From an uncultured Caulobacterales bacterium (GTDB taxonomy: Bacteria > Pseudomonadota > Alphaproteobacteria > Caulobacterales > Maricaulaceae), in the NCBI GenBank assembly GCA_938003545.1, contig CALKXY010000019.1:1-49313 (forward strand): a DNA stretch of 49,313 nt, written 5' to 3'. Numbering within the stretch: position 1 is the stretch's first letter; each line of letters opens with the position of its first letter. Positions 44,224-49,313 of the stretch are shown here, one piece after another. A program made the translations under genes and the position numbers. The notes beneath the pieces are model-generated. The model did no database searches, had not been told where the DNA came from, and saw nothing but the letters and a program-made list of their open reading frames with translations.

Positions 44224-45705
44224 CTAGGCCTTGCGCCGCAGGACAACGCGTTTGAACCATGTGATCACAACTTCGGCTCCCGCGCCGGATAGAATACCAA
44301 ATCTGAAAATACGGCCAGCCATAGCAATTGTGCCGATACATAAGAGTAAGAGAAACGCCGTCGAGAGCAAAAGCTCCCACATAGGCGGATCAGACGGGAG
44401 GCGTACAATGGCAGCAAAAGGCGCGGAGAAGGGAATGAATGTCGCGATTCGTAAGAGCGGACTATCTGGCGCGGTTAATCCTAATGGGATCACCACGACA
44501 CAGGCCATGAGGACAAATAGAATAGGTGTTGTCAGAGTCTGGGCATCTTGCATTGAAGACGACAATGAGCCGAGTGCGATAAAAAATGCGCCATAGAGAA
44601 TATAGCCGAGAATGAGGTAGATGATCAGGAAGATAATCATCTTTGCGCTGAAGGCCGAAACTAGACCTTTGACGACATCTTGGTCGGGGCCAAATGCGAC
44701 ATAGCCGATAACGCCGACGACACCTACGATGATATAGGGCGCCATCATTGAAAGGGTGAGGGCCGCGACGCCTAGTAATTTACCTAAAATGATTTCTGAG
44801 AACCGTGTTGTCGCCAACATCATCTCCAATAATTTGTTTAGTTTTTCTTCCAGCATGGATGTGAGCAACATGTAAGCGCCAGAAAAAATCGCGAGCCAGA
44901 GAAAACCCGCTAGGATGGTCGCAACAACAAATGGAACGGTATCACTGGAGTTCACACCTTGATCGCTGCCTTGCGTTTTAATTGGATTGTAGAGGACGGC
45001 TTCTGGGGCCGTTGCAACGAGGCGGTCGAGTTCTTCAACGCTTAGGCCTTTTGAGTCCAAATATGTGACCCGCGCGAGGCGTCTTAGATAATGATCTACG
45101 AGGTTCGGCACATCGACCTTATTTACATTGGAGGACCAATATTCAGTCTGTGGACGTTCAGGGCTTTCCCCCGCCTTGAAGATGACAGCCCCGCCCAGTT
45201 CTGCTGGTTCACCATCAACCATAATCATCTTTTCGCCGCGCAGATATGGCAGCAGGTCTTTTAGGGTTCTCGCTGGTGGCGGTACAAATGTGAATTCGGA
45301 AGATGGGACAACAAATTCGGTGCTTAACGTAGGAATGTTTTGCTTAAGATAGGTTTGACCCGCGTCTGCGCCTTCTGCGCGGAGTATGCGTAGGAAATCG
45401 GCGCGTTTCTTTTTATCTTGTATAAAGTAAGCTCGGGTGGCGAGGATCGCCTGTGCCTGAACATCTTTATTTTCAGCGTCCAACGCCATGAGATTGGCTT
45501 CATGCTCTCCTGTGGTATCGATAACCGTCACATATTGCGTTGGTGTAAGATCGATGTCGGCCCGCGCCATCAAGATGCCAAATCCGCCAAAGAGGAAGGG
45601 CAGTAGGAATGAAATCCAAAATCCCCATGTTTTCACATAACCAATGTAATCGCGCCTCGCGATGAGGAACGTCCGGCGCATGTTCACTTTTGGTAATAAG
45701 CTCAT
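44224..45705 (-). CDS. ABC-2 type transporter permease (NatB-like)
   Basis: This 493-residue membrane protein has the ABC-2 exporter layout: one N-terminal helix (TWGFWISFLLPFLFGGFGIL), a large extracytoplasmic domain (~50-260), and five C-terminal helices with LNKLLEMMLATTRFSEIILG, a typical coupling-helix region (E-K-L-N-x-x-L-E). Such permeases export Na+, drugs or lipids; the substrate is unknown. Its ATG overlaps the stop of the ATPase gene (ATGA), so the two are coupled. Confidence 0.88.
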   Translation of the reverse strand: MSLLPKVNMRRTFLIARRDYIGYVKTWGFWISFLLPFLFGGFGILMARADIDLTPTQYVTVIDTTGEHEANLMALDAENKDVQAQAILATRAYFIQDKKKRADFLRILRAEGADAGQTYLKQNIPTLSTEFVVPSSEFTFVPPPARTLKDLLPYLRGEKMIMVDGEPAELGGAVIFKAGESPERPQTEYWSSNVNKVDVPNLVDHYLRRLARVTYLDSKGLSVEELDRLVATAPEAVLYNPIKTQGSDQGVNSSDTVPFVVATILAGFLWLAIFSGAYMLLTSMLEEKLNKLLEMMLATTRFSEIILGKLLGVAALTLSMMAPYIIVGVVGVIGYVAFGPDQDVVKGLVSAFSAKMIIFLIIYLILGYILYGAFFIALGSLSSSMQDAQTLTTPILFVLMACVVVIPLGLTAPDSPLLRIATFIPFSAPFAAIVRLPSDPPMWELLLSTAFLLLLCIGTIAMAGRIFRFGILSGAGAEVVITWFKRVVLRRKA

Positions 45706-46658
45706 GCGTTGACCCCATCTGTTTTTTCAGGCTTTGCAGGCGACATGTCCTGCCGCACATCGTCCCCAACCAAAGCGACGAAGGCTTCGTGCAAGGTTGG
45801 ACGGATCGGTTCATATTTCGTGAGTCGTAGTCCTTGTTCCACAGAGCGTTCGAGAATGTCATGTGCCTGTGCATCAGGCTTCAAAATCAATGAAAGCTCG
45901 CCGTTCTTGCGCGTTTCAATGTCTGACGCGAAGGGCGTGACAAGGGCGGTTAGGCCTTCGGCTTCTGATGCTAAATTCACGCGGCGCGGGGCGCTTGCGA
46001 GGGCGGCCTGAGTCGTGCCGTCGAAAACTTTACGGCCTGACGCCATCAGGATGATCCGATCACAGAGCCGTTCCGCGTGTTCCATGACATGTGTCGAAAA
46101 AACAATCGTGCGTCCGCGCGATGCAATCTCCCTCACAATACCTTCAAGAATTTGCTGGTTCACTGGATCGAGACCAGAGAAGGGCTCGTCCAAAATATGA
46201 AACTCCGGGTCATGGGCAATCGCGGCCAAGAGTTGAACTTTTTGCGCCATACCCTTGGACATATCCTTGTTTTTCTTTCGCTTAGCGTCGCCTAATCCGT
46301 ATTTATCGAGAAGGTCATCGGCGAGGGCGAAAGCGGGTTTTTTCTTGATCCCGTTCAATCGCGCCATATGGGCGATGGCCTCACGCGCCGTTTGTTTCTT
46401 ATACAGACCGCGTTCCTCTGGTAGAAATCCGACCCGTCCAAAGGCGTCCTCGCCGGGTGTTTTGCCGAATAAGTCGACAGTCCCAGAATCGGGTTTGATA
46501 AGGCCTAAAGCCATACGCAAAGTCGTTGTTTTCCCTGCGCCATTAGGGCCTAAAAATCCAACGATCTGACCAGGTTCAATCTCGAATGACACATCTGTCA
46601 CGGCGGGTTTCCCCGCGAAAGATTTTGAAACTGAATGGAGCGCGAGGGGAGACATCAT
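45702..46658 (-). CDS. ABC transporter ATP-binding protein (NatA-like)
   Basis: This 318-residue ATPase has Walker A GFLGPNGAGKTTTLRMALGL, Q-loop VGFLPEERGLY, signature DMSKGMAQKVQLLAAIA, Walker B HILDEPFSGLDPVN and the switch His in VFSTHVMEHAE. The C-terminal ~90 residues form the DUF4162-like regulatory tail found in NatA-type exporters. I chose the ATG at 46658 because AGGTG stands just upstream. It drives the permease encoded immediately downstream. Confidence 0.93.
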   Translation of the reverse strand: MMSPLALHSVSKSFAGKPAVTDVSFEIEPGQIVGFLGPNGAGKTTTLRMALGLIKPDSGTVDLFGKTPGEDAFGRVGFLPEERGLYKKQTAREAIAHMARLNGIKKKPAFALADDLLDKYGLGDAKRKKNKDMSKGMAQKVQLLAAIAHDPEFHILDEPFSGLDPVNQQILEGIVREIASRGRTIVFSTHVMEHAERLCDRIILMASGRKVFDGTTQAALASAPRRVNLASEAEGLTALVTPFASDIETRKNGELSLILKPDAQAHDILERSVEQGLRLTKYEPIRPTLHEAFVALVGDDVRQDMSPAKPEKTDGVNA

Positions 46659-46714
46659 ATTTGTCACCTATCGCAGAGAAGTTGTAACCGATAGGTTAAA
46701 CCCGTCATATTTGA

Positions 46715-47485
46715 TCACAGCTTTGAGAGGGCATCTAAAACGATCTCGCGCCCGCCCATTAACCACGTGTTGGTGTGATGCGCACCTGTCATAATATATT
46801 GTGTTTTTGGGCCCTCATATCCGTCATAGAGCTTCTGCCCTTGCGATATCGGAATGATGCGATCTTCTGTTCCGTGAATCCAGATGAGCGGCGTTTTCAA
46901 ATGCTGAAGGGCGCGATCAGATCGCCATGTGTCTTTCAGCAACAGGCCCGTGGGCAAGATCGGCATTTGTTGTCTGGCCATGTCAGACATTGAGTTAAAG
47001 GGCGCGTCCATAATGAGGAGGTCTGGCTGTCTTTCCGTTGCCAGCTGCGCGGCAACGGCGGCACCCAATGACGTCCCGTAGAAGATAATATTTTCTGCAC
47101 CCCGTTTTTTTAAGGCGTCATATTGCGCAAGAGCTGCGGCGCTTAAATCAGCCTGCGTTGGCTGACCTGAATTGCCAGGGTATCCAGGATATCCGACGGA
47201 CCACACGCCATACCCCGCTGCGTTGAGGTCTCGGAAGATATGCATATTACTATCAATGGACGAAGCATTCCCATGAAAGACCATCACAGTCGGAAGCCCG
47301 TCGCGCGCTGGGGAATGCCATCCGAGACGCCCGTCCGCCGTTTTTACTTCGGCTAATCCATGTGGAGGTGGGGCGTAGAAATCTGCTGGGAAGTAGATCA
47401 TTTTGCGTTGTGCGAAGAAAGCCAAAGCCGTGAGGCCGATGTAAATCGCAAGAAGCGAGAGGAAGATGCGTGTGAGCCAGATCAT
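46715..47485 (-). CDS. Membrane-anchored alpha/beta hydrolase (BEM46-like)
   Basis: This 256-residue protein has an N-terminal transmembrane segment (IFLSLLAIYIGLTALAFFAQ) and an alpha/beta hydrolase domain. The oxyanion strand is VMVFHGNASSIDSNMH, the nucleophile elbow is IFYGTSLGAAVAAQLA (GxSxG as G-T-S-L-G), the acid is likely in LIWIHGTEDRIIP and the His in GAHHTNTW. The domain is probably periplasmic-facing or peripheral. The substrate is unknown. It is divergent from the next gene with 65 bases between starts. Confidence 0.85.
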   Translation of the reverse strand: MIWLTRIFLSLLAIYIGLTALAFFAQRKMIYFPADFYAPPPHGLAEVKTADGRLGWHSPARDGLPTVMVFHGNASSIDSNMHIFRDLNAAGYGVWSVGYPGYPGNSGQPTQADLSAAALAQYDALKKRGAENIIFYGTSLGAAVAAQLATERQPDLLIMDAPFNSMSDMARQQMPILPTGLLLKDTWRSDRALQHLKTPLIWIHGTEDRIIPISQGQKLYDGYEGPKTQYIMTGAHHTNTWLMGGREIVLDALSKL

Positions 47486-47550
47486 ATTTGCATAGGCTTG
47501 CCCCAAACGCCCTTGCTTGACCAGAGGTGGAAAACTGTCACAGTTACGCC

Positions 47551-48819
47551 ATGACATATTTTAAAAACCTTCTGCTTTCTTCTGTTTTGTTGGGCGCAGC
47601 GGCCTGTTCGCCGCAAACCCAATCTTCTGACGTTCCTGATTTCGATACAGCCGCCATGGATAACTTGTTGTCCAGCGCCGTTGCGCGCGGTGATGTTATT
47701 GGCGTTCAAGCCCTCGTCTTTGATGAAGGCCATACCGTTTACCGTAACAGCTTTGGTCTTGCAGATCGCGAACGCAATACGCCCGTCACATCGGACACGG
47801 TTTATCGCGTTTATTCGATGACGAAACCTGTGACATCCGCGCTGATTATGGACCTTGTGTCTGAGGGGAAGATTAATCTGTCTGACCCCGCTTCGAAATA
47901 TATTCCGCAATTAGGCCAGATGAAAGTTGTTAGTCTGGGCGCGGATGGTCAGCCCAAATATGCAGACCAAGCGCAGCCGATGACGGTTGAGGATTTGTTG
48001 TTGCACCGGTCGGGTATGGCCTATGGTATTTTTGGCGGTAACCCGATTGAAGAGGCATGGGGCAAAGCCGATTTGTTCAATCCTCAAGTCGCCATGGCCG
48101 ATAATATGGACAAGATGACGACGCTGCCTTTGCTCGGTCAGCCTGGTGAACAATGGTTCTATTCTTTCTCTATCGATGTTCTGGGTCATATTGTTGAAGT
48201 CGTCACCGGTCAAACTTTGGGTGAGGCGATGAATGAGCGATTGTTTGAACCGCTTGGGATGACGGAAACTGCGTTTCGTGTCAGTCCAGAGTTGAAGCCA
48301 CGGTTCGCCTCTACATATGCGCTTCAACCCGACGGTAGTTACGTGCTTTTCGAAGATGGTCAAACGTCACCTTTCGCAATGCAGGACGGTAAAATGGAAT
48401 CTGGCGGAGGCGGCCTAACCTCTACAACGGATGATTGGTTGAAATTTTCCCGCATGCTGCTGAATGAAGGTGAATATGAGGGCAAGCAGATCTTAGAGCC
48501 CGAGACTATACGCCTCATGATGACGGATCACTTGGGGGATACGCCGTCTTTATTACCTTGGATAAAGGGCGAAACAGGCGCTGGATTTGGGTATGGCGGC
48601 TCGGTTCAAATGACCTCAACGCCAGAACTCGAAGCGCAATCAGGTCGCTATCCGGGACAATTTGGATGGGGCGGCGCAGCCCGCACAAATTTCTGGATCG
48701 ATCCGGAAAATAATGCGGTCGGCATTATCATGTTGCAGTTTTTCGGCGGTGAAGATCCAAAAATTCATTCTGATTTCCAAGCCCTGACGCTAGAGCAGAC
48801 ACGCAACGATAGAGAGTAG
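47551..48819 (+). CDS. Serine hydrolase of the beta-lactamase/class C family (lipoprotein)
   Basis: This 422-residue lipoprotein has lipobox LLGAAAC and a beta-lactamase-fold domain. The SxxK motif is in VYSMTKPVTSALI (S89, K92) and a Y-S-x motif in QWFYSFSIDVLGHIVE. Family motifs LLHRSGMAYG and FEPLGMTETAF are present, and a Gly-rich WGGAARTNFWIDPE near the C-terminus takes the place of the KTG box. Members are esterases or D-amino-acid/peptide hydrolases more often than true beta-lactamases. It probably sits in the outer or inner membrane, facing the periplasm. The ATG at 47551 is chosen because the signal peptide begins there. Confidence 0.88.
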   Translation: MTYFKNLLLSSVLLGAAACSPQTQSSDVPDFDTAAMDNLLSSAVARGDVIGVQALVFDEGHTVYRNSFGLADRERNTPVTSDTVYRVYSMTKPVTSALIMDLVSEGKINLSDPASKYIPQLGQMKVVSLGADGQPKYADQAQPMTVEDLLLHRSGMAYGIFGGNPIEEAWGKADLFNPQVAMADNMDKMTTLPLLGQPGEQWFYSFSIDVLGHIVEVVTGQTLGEAMNERLFEPLGMTETAFRVSPELKPRFASTYALQPDGSYVLFEDGQTSPFAMQDGKMESGGGGLTSTTDDWLKFSRMLLNEGEYEGKQILEPETIRLMMTDHLGDTPSLLPWIKGETGAGFGYGGSVQMTSTPELEAQSGRYPGQFGWGGAARTNFWIDPENNAVGIIMLQFFGGEDPKIHSDFQALTLEQTRNDRE

Positions 48820-48850
48820 GCTTAGCCTTTAGGTCGACGCGCAAGCGAAA

Positions 48851-49095
48851 GCCCTCGCAGCCCTCGTTGAAACTACGGTTTCAACATGGGTGACTGCCGA
48901 TTAATGCGATGCCCGAGTAATGGGACTGTCCGCGTGGTCGATATTCACGATGGAATACCGAAGATAATAAACTATGTTTTACGCAAATACCGATGCATTT
49001 GAGTGCCAATCAAATGCACTGCGCACATGACTTACGCCAAATGCACGACCACGCAGCAGCGGTTTTTGATGCAGCGGCCTGTTTGTCCCTGCAGT
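48851..49095 (+). ncRNA. Structured non-coding repeat, copy R2
   Basis: This is the full counterpart of R1 in the opposite orientation. Hairpin 1 is GTTGAAAC-TACG-GTTTCAAC (48866-48885), closed by a C(TACG)G loop of the very stable UNCG class. The next block, CATGGGTGACTGCCG onward, is nearly identical to R1. A conserved hairpin TATTC/GAATA follows in the block around 48935-48960. The variable stem TGCATTTGA/TCAAATGCA (48994-49018) replaces a different pairing in R1. The block ACGCAGCAGCGGTTTTTG (49050-49068) is conserved again. The class is unknown. Confidence 0.55.
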
Positions 49096-49127
49096 TAGGC
49101 CATTAGACCAAGCAGTCGGCTCTCACT

Positions 49128-49256
49128 CCAAAAGTCCCGGCACCTCTTTGGTTCTCACACCAAAACGCTCAGACCCACCGTCTCTCGGTACTAGAAGGTG
49201 AGGCGCCTACCTGTCCCGTGTCCGAAAGAACCTGTGTACCGTATCACAGCTTTTGG
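49128..49256 (+). other. Further predicted RNA fold downstream of R2
   Basis: CCAAAAG (49128-49134) pairs with CTTTTGG (49250-49256). Inside it GGTAC (49187-49191) pairs with GTACC (49236-49240), and AGGT (49196-49199) pairs with ACCT (49209-49212) around AGGCGCCT. The region may be the 3' part of the same long RNA. R1 is cut by the window edge before this part, so it cannot be compared. Confidence 0.35.
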
Positions 49257-49313
49257 GACCAAGGATCATTCTCTTGGGTTTTGTAATAACACGTTGAAGT
49301 AAAATGATTATTA

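Noticed and set aside
1..49313. CRISPR arrays, transposases or integrases
   Set aside because: No regularly spaced repeats and no mobile-element proteins were seen in any frame.

Overview
The window looks like a chromosomal segment of a marine, prosthecate-type alphaproteobacterium (Maricaulales/Hyphomonadaceae-like; inferred, not proven). The signs are a Caulobacter-style lipoprotein family, a complete Tad/Cpa pilus machine with a CtrA-type box upstream, CpdR beside N-formylglutamate amidohydrolase and tRNA-Val, COQ9, a large TonB receptor and DUF11 surface proteins. Base composition is near half G+C, except between about 33.1 and 40.5 kb, which is visibly A+T richer.

Layout. Both ends (about 22-238 on the minus strand and 48851-49095 on the plus strand) carry the same non-coding structured repeat in inverted orientation. 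One of its stems differs in sequence between copies but keeps its pairing. From 0.35 to 12 kb are housekeeping and envelope genes: a DAACS symporter, a CC0125/CC1285-type lipoprotein, a four-helix membrane protein, a K+-independent H+-pyrophosphatase with an unusual tandem structured leader, a TonB receptor, a PQQ-type sugar dehydrogenase, an alkyl-sulfatase pseudogene whose catalytic core is deleted, a soluble pyrophosphatase, a LysE exporter and an ExoD protein. From 12.1 to 22.6 kb a minus-strand operon encodes the Tad pilus apparatus (cpaB, cpaC, short cpaD-like, tadG, two tadE-like genes, cpaE, cpaF, tadB, tadC, a TPR gene). No pilin or prepilin peptidase is in the window. From 22.8 to 30.1 kb three plus-strand genes encode secreted DUF11-type proteins, the last a 1.7 kb-residue protein ending in a predicted beta-barrel. 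From 30 to 33 kb come an inositol-monophosphatase family enzyme, an XRE regulator, N-formylglutamate amidohydrolase, CpdR and tRNA-Val(GAC).

Right after the tRNA lies an A+T-rich island (about 33.1-40.5 kb). It holds a LuxR-like regulator, a PLP decarboxylase cut in two at its domain linker, with the second half fused to a GNAT-like and a SET methyltransferase domain, and a NACHT NTPase with an N-terminal HTH-like region and C-terminal pentapeptide repeats. A short relic resembling the GNAT region of the SET gene lies at the island's right edge. The decarboxylase/GNAT/SET pair with its neighbouring LuxR-like gene is the best candidate here for an undescribed system. The NACHT gene is a candidate anti-phage sensor.

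From 40.5 to 48.8 kb the core resumes: a secreted repeat protein with the Mrp/ApbC Fe-S carrier, COQ9, an ABC exporter pair, an alpha/beta hydrolase and a beta-lactamase-fold lipoprotein.

All assignments come from reading the sequence and remembered family motifs. No database search was possible.
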